Shown: in pieces, positions 32,379 to 40,995 of the stretch
Numbering within the stretch: the stretch's first letter is position 1
How the letters are laid out: each line of letters begins with the position of its first letter
Assembly: GCA_016648135.1 (NCBI GenBank)
Contig: JADDOH010004043.1
Location: forward strand, 1-64,000
DNA from: Agrypnia vestita
Taxonomy: Eukaryota; Arthropoda; Insecta; Trichoptera; Phryganeidae
Length of the DNA: 64,000 nucleotides
Reading direction: 5' to 3'
Notes under the pieces: generated by a model
What the model was told of the DNA's origin: nothing
Databases searched by the model: none
What the model saw: only the letters and a program-made list of their open reading frames with translations
Translations under genes and position numbers: made by a program

Positions 32379-32390
32379 AATCGTACATAT
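32379..32390 (+). repeat. Right 12-bp target-site duplication of Penelope-like element
   Basis: Exact second copy of AATCGTACATAT. Confidence 0.8.
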
Positions 32391-32449
32391 ATTTGATTTT
32401 GTCCAGCGAATTCGATAATAGTTGCTTTTACAAGACAATTCTTTACTTT

Positions 32450-32595
32450 TGATGAAACAACCAGCCCCTGGCCCCTGCCACCGATCTGACGTCAGTTTCG
32501 GCGGCAAACAAGATGACTGGCCGCATTAAGCCCTAATAACCGCCGAAATCCGCTCGAACGTGCGCCGCGGAAATTCTTTACAAAAATATTATAAA
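32450..32595. other. GC-rich island, apparently single copy
   Basis: Contains AACCAGCCCCTGGCCCCTGC and CTCGAACGTGCGCCGCGG. No copy elsewhere in the window and no reliable frame. It lies right after the PLE insertion site, so the PLE landed next to it rather than within it. Confidence 0.4.
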
Positions 32596-33110
32596 TACAT
32601 CAAGGCACAAGTGCCTTATATTAAAAACGGGAACATAATGGGCGGACTTTAGAACACTTTAGAGATTAATCTTCCTCCGCGGTGAATTATTTGAATTTGT
32701 TTTCGGTATGTGGGTACTCCAGATATATTATTTTTACAAAGATTAAAATAATGCTTACAGTGTTCGTTCTCTAAATAAAAAAATACCCGATAATTCTTAA
32801 TTGAAATATTTGTGAAGTCTTAATTTTTCCGAACGGATTTCCGATAATACTCGAACCAAAAATGTTTATTTTGCTGTAGATGAGGAGGGGAAGGGGTATG
32901 AGAATAGGGAGGAAATGTTACCTATGTTACCCGCCGGGTCTTAAAGCATAAGTATGCAAAATTTGAAACGAATCGGACAAACGGTGTGGATTTGTATAGA
33001 GAACAGACAGACAGACATTGAGTTTTATAGGTATAGATTAAAACAGCTTATTAGATAGGAACAAAATATTCGAAAATCAGGGATAAGTGAGAGTGGTAGA
33101 TAGTTACTAT
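32596..33110. other. Repeat-like unassigned DNA
   Basis: 32880-33050 contains AAACGAATCGGACAAACGGT and AACAGACAGACAGACATTGA, a phrase common in 3' regions of insect mobile elements (compare 8150 and 50040). No frame or terminus resolved. Confidence 0.35.
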
Positions 33111-33120
33111 ATACCGTACA

Positions 33121-33290
33121 CCCGTGAAAAATCACGGGAAATAATAATAACGACTTGCGTGACCACGTAACATATGCCGCATGCTGATTGCATGTCACAC
33201 TTTATTTATTTTCATTTTTTAATTCCACAATTTACGGACTTTACGATAGACAGTCGGTCAGATTGACAACGAAATTATTATGTTTGAATG
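33121..33290 (-). mobile_element. Helitron-like fragment, altered 3' terminus
   Basis: CCCGTGAAAAATCACGGG (33121-33138) is the same hairpin as at 51336 and 40488, here read on the minus strand, followed by GTGTACGG as at 13528, but CTAGT is replaced by TATAT. Body blocks (GACTTGCGTGACCACG, GCCGCATGCTGATTG, CATGTCACAC) match 40523-40575. AACGAAATTATTATGTTTGA near 33270 also occurs at 50056. Confidence 0.55.
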
Positions 33291-33419
33291 ATAATAAGAT
33301 TGACTGAAGCAATCAATGACAATGTAAATTCTAATTATATTCCGTGCCAGCTACAGTAGTAAATCAGCGAAATTATCGTAATTATTACACAAATAGTGAG
33401 AGTATAATATTACTATACA

Positions 33420-33606
33420 ATATCTAGTAGCAAAAACGTCGGAAAGGGTCCTCATTTAATTTTAAGTAGAACATATTAATTATACTTTGAGTGAAATGAC
33501 GACAGGTACCGAGATAAGCGACATCAAAGTTACAACAAAGTGTAAAGAATATGTTCTGCTTAAAATTGAATGATGAAGACTCCCCGAAGTTTTCGCTACT
33601 AGATAT
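33420..33606. mobile_element. MITE, 187 bp
   Basis: Bounded by ATATCTAGTAGC and GCTACTAGATAT, with arms continuing through TTTAATTTTAAGTAGAACAT / ATGTTCTGCTTAAAATTGAA. The centre has GAGATAAGCGACATCAAAG. The terminal arms match the larger element at 39186-39957, and the centre motif is shared with 6462-7106. Confidence 0.8.
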
Positions 33607-33639
33607 GGGACACTTAGATATATATAAGCGCTACAACTT

Positions 33640-33952
33640 AAAACCAAATTAATTAATCAATTAGAAAAACATACAGAAAAATAATCAAATCCACGAAAAA
33701 ATATTTAGCTGCTACTGGAATTCGAACCACGGATCTCCTCCTTTTTACAGATAAGGTCGATATATTCACAGAAATATACAAGCGTATATTTCCGAATACG
33801 CTTGTATATTTCCGTCTATAGCGTAATTGGATAACCCGCCTGCCCCGGAAAGGAGGAGATCCGTGGTTCGAATCCCGGTAGCAGCCAAATATTTTTTCGT
33901 TGATTTGATTTTTCTGTATTCTTGTTGATAAATTAATTTGGTTTTATATTTC
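33640..33952. mobile_element. Head-to-head tRNA-derived SINE pair forming a palindrome
   Basis: Left arm (33640-33745, minus) and right arm (about 33848-33952, plus) are inverted copies. Each carries GATCCGTGGTTCGAATYCC (a perfect B-box), GTAGCAGC, an AAATATTTTTTCGT block, GATTTGATTTTTCTGTAT and AAATTAATTTGGTTTT. The right copy also has AGCGTAATTGGATAACCCG, a D-arm/A-box-like region; the left copy's A-box side diverges. The linker repeats TATACAAGCGTATATTTCCG. Neither arm gives a standard acceptor stem, so these are SINE heads, not tRNA genes. Confidence 0.75.
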
Positions 33953-34439
33953 ACAGAACTTTGTTCAATTGCAACTTCACAATAATTCTAATTGATTAAT
34001 TAGTATGGTTTTAATTTTCGCAGAACTTTGTCCTGAAAACATTGCAACTTCACAATAAGAATGTGGTCTTGAATATAAGCTACAACATAAGGTTATTGGA
34101 TTATTGGCAGGTGCGCGCATTAAAACTTGCTATACGTAAATATTTATACATATTTATATGTATAAATGTGTATAGGGGAGAGGAGGGTATTTCCATACAC
34201 CTAAATTTAGGTTGAAATTATGTGATAACTATAAAGCATTAAAAGTTCAATGGGGTACAGTTCCACAGCCATTTTAATTGGTTTTATGATGGTGTGTTGA
34301 AATTTATTTTTTCCAGAAATAGATACTTTTTATTAAAAATATTTTAAAATGTGGAATGTATGGTATTACCCGAATACTTCGGGTAATTCCGTACAGCGCA
34401 GCGGCTTATTACGTACACTAATTTATGGGTTACAAAAAC
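33953..34439. other. Unassigned DNA
   Basis: Contains a duplication of the SINE 3' flank: CACAGAACTTTGTTCAATTGCAAC-like blocks at about 33952 and 34019 share CAGAACTTTGT and ATTGCAACTTCACAATAA. No gene seen. Confidence 0.45.
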
Positions 34440-35108
34440 TATAGATGTAACCATCTGGGACCTCTTTGTTCTTGCATAGTGCATGCATCCAGAGTTCATT
34501 ATTCTTGCCAAATTCCCCACAAATAGTTCATACCTCATTAGCTACGCCCAGTAGTCCTTCATCGTAGTACACTCCATCATTATCGTCGTCGTCATGAAGT
34601 ACCACTGCTGCACAAAATCGGTTGTGGAAGAGTTAAAAATCTTTGCTCCTTTTTGATTTTTTTATGACTGTCTTTGTATCTTTTTCTTGTCTTTCTTTGT
34701 GTCTTTTGGTGTGACTTTCTTTACTTGTTTCTTTGGTCTTATTTTCTCTTGTTTGATATTCATCATTGTCTTTTTCATAGCTGTGGCCTCTAATATATCT
34801 CCATAGCGGTAGATGTCAAAAATTTTGAGTTGCTTTGATCTTTTTCCTCCTCCCTTTCCTTTCCAGGTTTTTTTTCTGTAACCAGTGATGGAGAACATTG
34901 TGAGAATGAATAGAGTGGATTGTTTTTGGCTGTTTTGTATTATATTCCCTTCTGTTGCCTCCTTATTATATTCTGCAAGTGATGGAGGTGCTGAACTTTG
35001 TGGGAATGGAATGTGTGATTTTTCTTGATCTTTCTGCATTTTATTTTCTTGTATTACTGCCTTGATTCTTGATCTTCTTTCTTTACTTATGCATAGTAAC
35101 AATAACAA
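34440..35108 (-). pseudogene. Possible pogo/Tigger-like transposase C-terminal remnant
   Basis: A 148-codon minus-strand frame (35108-34662) is lysine-rich: ERRSRIKAVIQENK near its start, a Ser/Pro-containing middle, and KKTWKGKGGGKRSKQLKIFD, then QEKIRPKKQVKKVTPKDTKK at the end. After a frameshift, an acidic stretch (VVLHDDDDNDGVYYDEGLLG) is followed by ICGEFGKNNELWMHALCK and EVPDGYIYSFCN. A basic linker, an acidic patch and a terminal C-x-C...W-H..C..PDGY-C finger is the layout I know from the tails of some pogo/Tigger-type transposases in insects. The catalytic domain is not present and a stop lies between the acidic patch and the finger. The family call is tentative. Confidence 0.45.
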
Positions 35109-35530
35109 ATGTGTGTTGTATTGTGGTGTCTATATATATTAAAAAAATATTCTATTCTAAATAAACAATACCAAAAGTCACCAAAACACGTTGCGTCTAA
35201 TACAGTACAAAATGTACGACATTAACCAAAACCTGGAAACCGAAATGTTTTTGACAATATTTCGGTTTTCCGAGACCTTAGTGCCTGTGATAATTTTCTT
35301 CTATATTTCTGCGTGTTCTTGTATATTTCTACTGTTTATATTTCTATTTGTTCATTTCTACTACGTATGTATATTTGTGCTCTACTGACTATTAATAAAT
35401 TGTTGAAAAAGAAACTTTATTTTCACTTTAAACTTTATTCAGTTATTTCCACGCTTTTGTCACTAGCACTCATATTTTGAAACGAACCACCCCCGTTTCA
35501 CACGTAATCGATGATTTTACAGCACTCTAT
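35109..35530. other. AT-rich unassigned DNA
   Basis: A 65-codon plus-strand frame at 35191-35388 is hydrophobic by composition and has no recognised domain; nothing else seen. Confidence 0.35.
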
Positions 35531-35544
35531 ATCTTTCACACTAG

Positions 35545-35645
35545 AATTGGAAGATACTAGAATGTTCTAGGATGATCCACATGAATCTCGTAATGATTAG
35601 GCTATGTTCGCGAATCATCACGACGAGAAATTTTTCTATAAAAGA
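35545..35645 (+). promoter_or_regulatory. Heat-shock-like promoter: HSE-type units plus TATA box
   Basis: AGAATTGGAAGATACTAGAA and TGTTCTAGGATGATCC (35542-35578) contain GAA/TTC units, of which GAATGTTC at 35562-35569 is correctly phased. TATAAAAG lies at 35637-35644, and an ATG with an open frame follows 49 bp later. The GAATGTTCTAG phrase is also in the heat-shock-element array at 9165. The arrangement fits a small inducible promoter, or an element-borne one. Confidence 0.4.
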
Positions 35646-35692
35646 AGACGACCGGCTGTTGCGCAATGAGTTATTGTTGACGTTTCACAAGT

Positions 35693-35818
35693 ATGGCGTT
35701 AGTAGCGATAAAACCCCAAAATGGTGTGGTCAGCGTAATTAATCGAGTGACAGATATTACGTACGGACCCACCGACAATCGAGATGTTTTATATGATGAA
35801 AAAAAAACAAAATTATAG
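35693..35818 (+). CDS. Short candidate gene, 41 codons, function unknown
   Basis: The frame from ATG 35693 to TAG 35816-35818 reads MALVAIKPQNGVVSVINRVT then DITYGPTDNRDVLYDEKKTK and L. It is soluble and charged, with no signal peptide, membrane segment or known motif. It sits 49 bp downstream of a TATAAAAG box preceded by heat-shock-like units. Immediately after the stop lies the 3' terminus of a LINE family (CAACGTCCGTTGAAT), so the frame could be the 5' exon of a gene cut by that insertion, or part of a mobile element. Composition is less AT-biased than the background, which supports coding use, but length alone cannot prove it. Confidence 0.35.
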   Translation: MALVAIKPQNGVVSVINRVTDITYGPTDNRDVLYDEKKTKL

Positions 35819-35870
35819 TAGACAACGTCCGTTGAATGGATAGGGCACTAGAAGAAGAAATGTTCTAGAA
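35819..35870 (+). mobile_element. LINE 3' terminus only
   Basis: GACAACGTCCGTTGAATGGA and TAGGGCACTAGAAGAAGAA match the tail of the LINE at 13030-13072. Only the last 50 bp of the element remain, typical of extreme 5' truncation during target-primed reverse transcription. Confidence 0.55.
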
Positions 35871-36009
35871 AAATTTGGTAACCGTTAATTTAAGAACAGT
35901 GCTCCGATTTGTTTCGTATCTATTGACATTGCATAGTAAATAAAAATTTAATTTTAAATGTTATCATGCTTTCCACAGCCACGTCAGGCGATAACATTCT
36001 TACTTACTA

Positions 36010-36440
36010 TCACGCTGTTTCCCCGTGGAGGTACGCAGAGAGGATAAAGCGCAACACTTCTCTGTCTTGACATACATCTATCGCCTCATCCAAATTTATA
36101 CATCTTCGCATGCAGGCTCGATGGTTATTGAGGTTTCTAACGGGACCATCTTCCATTACCTGGTTAATCTGGTCATGCCACGTCTTCCGCGGTCACCCTC
36201 TCTTTCTGGCACCGTCAATACTTGCGTTATATATCTTTCTTACCATTCTTTTCTTGTTAATTCGCTCAACATGCCCAAACCACCTGAGCGACCCTCTTTT
36301 AATTCTATTAATTATGCTAAAAGCAGCTTTACATTCATTCCTAATATCTTCATTCTTCACTTTATCATAAATGGATTTTCCACACATACGTCTGAGAGAT
36401 CACATCTCCACTGCATCCAATCCACTTTCGTTCCCGGTTA
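36010..36440 (-). pseudogene. LINE C-terminal fragment
   Basis: Minus strand: CGKSIYDKVKNEDIRNECKA, AAFSIINRIKRGSLRWFGHV, ERINKKRMVRKIYNASIDGA and RKRG are in one open frame (36387-36193). After frameshifts come WHDQINQVMEDGPVRNLNNH, then an ACMRRC-like block, a CQD-E block and the terminal GGAAACAGCGTGATAGTAA. This is the best-preserved member of the family also seen at 3.5-5.06 kb and 21.9-22.3 kb. The GHVERM motif and acidic/basic tail lie C-terminal to reverse transcriptase, which is missing. The overlapping plus-strand frame of 138 codons is its antisense shadow. Confidence 0.8.
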
Positions 36441-36659
36441 ATTCTAGTACAACTTATTTCAAAGTACTGACTTCACCCCACTGATTGAATTATTACTTTG
36501 CTAGTACTGTTTTTTCTTACCCTTATTTGTGTGTATCTTAAATTATTTTGTATTTCAGCAAGATTTATAATTCATTGTTTGTTCTTTTCTTTACAATTGA
36601 CAGTCTGCCGCTGGAAACATGGCAGAAGATACACAGCTTGAGATAATTGAAGTCGTTTA

Positions 36660-37010
36660 TTCTCCGCCCGCCTTAATTCCACTTATCTACACACAAGACA
36701 CATCTTGGTGTGTCGGGGGGACGCATCGGAGATAACTTAAATGCGACGTAAACCTTTTATTCCTGGCGCTGCGAGGGGGGAGAAAGTAAGTTTTCAGTGT
36801 CATCAAAAGGCTTTTCGCCGCCGATAAAGGCGCTCCCTGGGCGCGGCGCCCCGTGCGGCCGCGGCGCAGAAAAAACAATGTCATTACAAGAGGAAAGGAC
36901 ATAAAACATCCAGGGCCGGTGTACGCCTTATCAATTGATGGGATTAGGTAATCCGCTGCGGTGGCTGGAGGAGAACAATTATTGCCAGTGGCCGTCCGTA
37001 AAAATTGTAT
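36660..37010. other. GC-rich island, apparently single copy
   Basis: Contains GGCGCTCCCTGGGCGCGGCG and CCGTGCGGCCGCGGCGCAG, followed by ATCAATTGATGGGATTAGGT with homeodomain-type cores (CAATTGAT, GGATTA). No copy in the window. Minus-strand frame of 111 codons lacks a domain. A plausible enhancer-like conserved element, by composition and motif content only. Confidence 0.45.
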
Positions 37011-38391
37011 TATTATCGTCAATATTTCAGGTACCTAAAAATAATTGGATTAAGTAAAAATCATTTATATTTTGGCAGCTGTATTATCGAAAAATAATAA
37101 TTTCTTTATCAGTCCGTAACTTGCTGGAATGACAACTTTAGATAATTAGAGTGTGACACGCAATCGGTTAATGTTGCGCGGTCACGCGAGGGTCGTTATT
37201 AATTATTATAATTTTCCTTGATTTTTGAGTGTACGGTTAAGTTAACTTGCTTATTGTAACATATTTTGATTATTGAAAAATAATTTTATAAAAAAATATT
37301 TAATTCATTACCTACTATTACGTTTGAAAACGAAAATATCAAGAAATTCACGTATACTTAATTAACGTAGTAATTACTTCGCAATGCAACACGATTATTT
37401 TAATTTTCACCAAGCTTTTTATTTAGACTACGCACACGTTGTTTTGTTATGACTGTGGTTTCGAGTATTTTTCCCTGCAATTGAAAAATGTTTTTAAGTT
37501 GAAAAACATTAACTTTGTTACCTCTACATGAGTTTAATAATATTTTTATATTTTACTATTTATATATGATATTTACGGAATATCTTATCGACAGGTGAAG
37601 TACTGACTACTTTTAAATATACAATTTTCACATTGATTAGGTACACATACAAATAATTAATTGGTTAGTAACTGACAAAATGAGCTGAAGTTACTGGGTT
37701 AGGTTGGCTGTAATGGAAATATTGAGAAAAGAGAAAAATAATTGATGAAAGTAATATTGTTATGCAAATTAAAACCCGAGTTCAAATTTCTTTTATGTCA
37801 CAAATTATCAAAATTATCGGATTTGCAACATGATGGAGAAGTTTTAAAGTACATGCCTACATGATTTAAAATAATGATTACTATCTGTGATGTGGTTCAA
37901 AAATTATTGCTAGTTAGACAACGAATATGTTATTTTGTCTAATGTTGAAAATAATCTCTACAAGGTTAATGCCAAATCCGTCAATAATTGGTTTTTTAGA
38001 GCTGCTACTCCTTAATTGTTCCAACATTTAACAAGCCTCCGTCGTAATAAAACTAAAAATGGTTTTTAAAAAAATTTTAAATGAACCAGCAGGTAGGTAT
38101 AATAGATAAAAATGTAATATCAAGAATTGGTATGATAATTATATAAGATAGCAAATTAAAGAATCTCCGAGTATTTTGAACCAAAATAAGGTAATCCAGA
38201 CTATACGAAAACATTGTACATACCGAGGAGTAAAAGTTATTCTGTTATAAATGACCCTTTTAATTTTTATATTTTTGAAAATATTATAATGATCATAGCG
38301 CACCTTCCTGTTTGATTTTGACCGGTGTAAAGTAGCGTTAAGGTTAAATAAATAATTGCATGTAAAAAATCGCATTTCATAACCACATCCA
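37011..38391. other. AT-rich unassigned DNA
   Basis: No gene recognised. A segment at 37940-37990 resembles 57870-57915 (AATAATCTCTACAA-GTTAA and CCAAATCC), an old low-copy repeat. Confidence 0.4.
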
Positions 38392-39010
38392 TTAAGGCAG
38401 GATTCTAGTTTGGGCGCTCGAAAAATTGCTATTTTTATGATTCTTTGATGAGATTATGAATAAAGATATCGATGTAAGGTTTGTTTAGCTTAATAAATAT
38501 ATTCTTCATATACAGAAATTTAAAAAAAATCACAAACTTCTAACGTCATTTGAATACAACGCCTCGATTAGGAGGCGGGTCTGCGCCGGTGTAGAATTTT
38601 CAAAAATTGGCCATCTAAAACAGAAATTTTTTAAATTTTTAAGTTCAATATATTACTAACAAGCGACTGAACTAGAATTTTTAATGTATATGCAAAAATA
38701 ACAAAATGGCGACGAAAAAAATAATTTATGTTTTTTCACAGCTTTTGCAAAAAAAAAGGAAAAATTAAAATTTTTAAATGATTCTAGTTCAGTCGGTTGC
38801 TTGTGATATACTAAACATAAAAATTTAAAGATTTTAGAAAATTCAACTCCAGCGCAGACCCGCCTACTAATCGAGGTGTTGTATTTAAATGATGTTTTTG
38901 TATTTCAATAGTGTATTTATTAATCGTAATAAACCCTACATCAATATACTTATTCATAGTCTCATAAAAATAGCCTTTTCTCGAGCGCCGAAAGTAGAAT
39001 CCTACCTTAA
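38392..39010. mobile_element. TTAA-flanked foldback element, 619 bp
   Basis: TTAA at 38392-38395 and 39007-39010 flank inverted ends GGCAGGATTCTA and TAGAATCCTACC. Complementarity continues across nearly the whole element: GGCGCTCGAAAAATTGCTAT with ATAGCCTTTTCTCGAGCGCC, and GCCTCGATTAGGAGGCGGGT with ACCCGCCTACTAATCGAGGT. TTAA duplications suggest mobilisation by a piggyBac-type transposase, although the termini differ from the CCCTTT type at 4228. No coding capacity. Confidence 0.8.
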
Positions 39011-39185
39011 ACGAGCACCCACGCCATTTATATTTCTGTTCAGAGCTAATAATACCTACTTTACTTATCCTGATTCGGACGACGCATTAACTTTAAACTA
39101 ACATTAAAATAGTTTATATTATATTTTATATCGGTGAAGAATCTTACAAAAGAAAATTTTGTATTTCTTATATGCAGCGCGTCTT

Positions 39186-39957
39186 ATAGCTACTAACGAA
39201 AACTTCAGGGAGTCTTCTTCATTTAATTTTGAATATAAAATGTTGTCTACACTTTGAAAGAAATGAAAGAAAAGAGATAAGTGACATCAAAGTTTGCTTT
39301 TTCTCTCATTATTTCTGTCTTTTTTTAAAAAACTTAAGACTATCATGAAAGTAATTTATTTTGAATATTCAAAATTCGTTTAATAAAATGATTAAAATCT
39401 TTCAGAAATTTGTAAAATATTTTTTGTATAAGGTTTTTGTGATTTTATTTCACATTTATTAAAGCGAATAAAGTTTTAATATTCCATATTTGTTAATGTT
39501 GTGAAAGTCCACCGTTTTTCAGAAAAATAGGTCAGAAATATCGGAAAAAATCCAAGCTTTGATGTCACTCACCTCCGTAACTGTCTACATTTTATATCAT
39601 ATTCAATTCATCATCATATTCAAAGTGTAATGAATATGTTATCGTCGCTGTATATATAATTAATCCTATGTGACGTTTTAGTACATTCTAAGATAAACGA
39701 ATAAAACTATTTTAAAAAATAGTTGCAGACTAGATTTATAAAAAATATTTTAAATAATTACTAGGCAGACTTTTCAGATGAACGGCAATGTTTTTTTAGT
39801 ATATCTCTATTATTTATATGAAACTTTGACAAATTGATTCGTTCATCTCAGAATGTACCAAACGGCACATAGGATTTATTATATATACAGCAAAGTTATA
39901 TTCAAAATTAAATGAATATGACTCACCTGGAGTATTTACTACTTGCTACAAAACACG
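39186..39957. mobile_element. MITE related to 33420-33606, with a nested MITE
   Basis: Left arm TATAGCTACTAACGAAAACT...TTTAATTTTGAATATAAA is mirrored at 39895-39957 (TTCAAAATTAAATGAATATG, GGAGTATTTACTACTTGCTA). The internal motif GATAAGTGACATCAAAGTTT appears at 39275 and inverted at about 39558-39576. A second inverted-repeat element is inserted at 39648-39890. Confidence 0.65.
39648..39890. mobile_element. Foldback MITE nested inside a MITE, 243 bp
   Basis: Starts CTGTATATATAATTAATCCT and ends AGGATTTATTATATATACAG. Arms of about 55 bp pair through ATGTGACGTTTTAGTACATT / GAATGTACCAAACGGCACAT. Removing it brings CAAAG-type arm sequences of the outer element together. Confidence 0.8.
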
Positions 39958-39994
39958 CTGTATATGTATGTGTTCACGTATCACTTCAATTATA

Positions 39995-40115
39995 TAACTA
40001 TTTTTAAATTAAGCTAAACGTTTGGGCCATGAAAAAAGGGCTAAATTGCTGATCTCCTCGAACAAGGCTTGATCCCTTGATCATTTATGTCACTAGGCAA
40101 CTTTTTTAACCTTTA
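39995..40115 (-). mobile_element. Degenerate tRNA-derived SINE, family A
   Basis: Plus strand shows AAATTAAGCTAAACGTTTGG, GCCATGAAAAAAGGGCTAA, then GGCTTGATCCCTTGATC and TCACTAGGCAA, matching the order of the inverted SINE at 29.5 kb in weaker form. Confidence 0.45.
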
Positions 40116-40475
40116 AACAAACACTTTAAATATATAATAATATATTTATGACACATGAAAGTGATATACGACGAATAAATTTATAAAATTAAAATATTAG
40201 AGGTCTTATTTTTTCATTACTTCTTAATGATAAATAGTAGAATTTGTATTTTTATAAGCACTTTTTTATGTACTATCACATAACAGACTATATTTTTCTC
40301 ACAGTAATTAATTATCTATTCTTAATAATTCATTCTATGACAGAAGTCTCGGGCTGTAATTTATTATTTTGCGTTTAAATTAATCTCCATTTATTAAACA
40401 AGTGACACTAATTCTATGCTTGAAAATATATAAATAAATTACAATTATTTTACCTACAATTGAATCATTATTATA

Positions 40476-40580
40476 ACTAGCTACAAACCCGTAAAAAATC
40501 ACGGGACATAATAATAGTCAATAACGATCCTTGCGTGTAATGTGAGCTGCGTGCTGATTTACGTGTCACACTTGGACGCT
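40476..40580 (-). mobile_element. Helitron-type 3' terminus and adjoining body
   Basis: On the minus strand the hairpin CCCGTGATTTTTTACGGG (40488-40505) is followed by TTTGTAG and CTAGT (40480-40476). Body blocks (CCTTGCGTGTAATGTGAGC, GCGTGCTGATTTACGTGTCA) match the related fragment at 33150-33200. Confidence 0.7.
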
Positions 40581-40769
40581 CGGACCTCATAAACGGCTAG
40601 TGATCATCAGTGTCATTGTTGTAATTCCAGCGAGTTATGGACAGACAGATAATATGTTTTTAGTATTTATTTTATGAATGAGCAATCCACATTTTTGTGC
40701 GTTTTAAAAACATGAAAACGATTCAAAAATTCATCGCTGACCTAATTAAAATAAATTGCCAGGCAAAAT

Positions 40770-40995
40770 TACATTACGAGCCGCCCGTGATCTCCGGAGA
40801 TAATCTTGGCGGGGGCGAACGCGTCACCACGCGCCGGGGAGGGATGACGGAAAAAGAAGAAGCAGAAAGCTCTCAGGGAAGGAAAAACAGCCGCGCGGAT
40901 CTTTGTGCGGGACCCGCGCGGGAGCCGGGCGGGAGCCGGGCGGGAGCCGGGCGGGGGGGACACAAAGCGCCGCGATAATTGCGCCGTGTAAACCC
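40770..40995. other. GC-rich island with 11-bp tandem repeat
   Basis: Very GC-rich in an AT-rich setting, including CGGGGGCGAACGCGTCACCA. An 11-bp unit GGGAGCCGGGC is repeated three times (about 40919-40952). Frames of 64-93 codons on both strands are products of the composition. No copy elsewhere in the window. Confidence 0.5.

Noticed and set aside
33830..33910. A functional tRNA gene
   Set aside because: B-box and D-arm-like sequence are good, but no matching acceptor stem or proper anticodon stem could be paired, and an inverted copy with the same flanks exists, so it is SINE-derived.
36025..36441. 138-codon plus-strand frame as a gene
   Set aside because: It is antisense to the LINE fragment whose minus strand reads LRWFGHVERI and related motifs.
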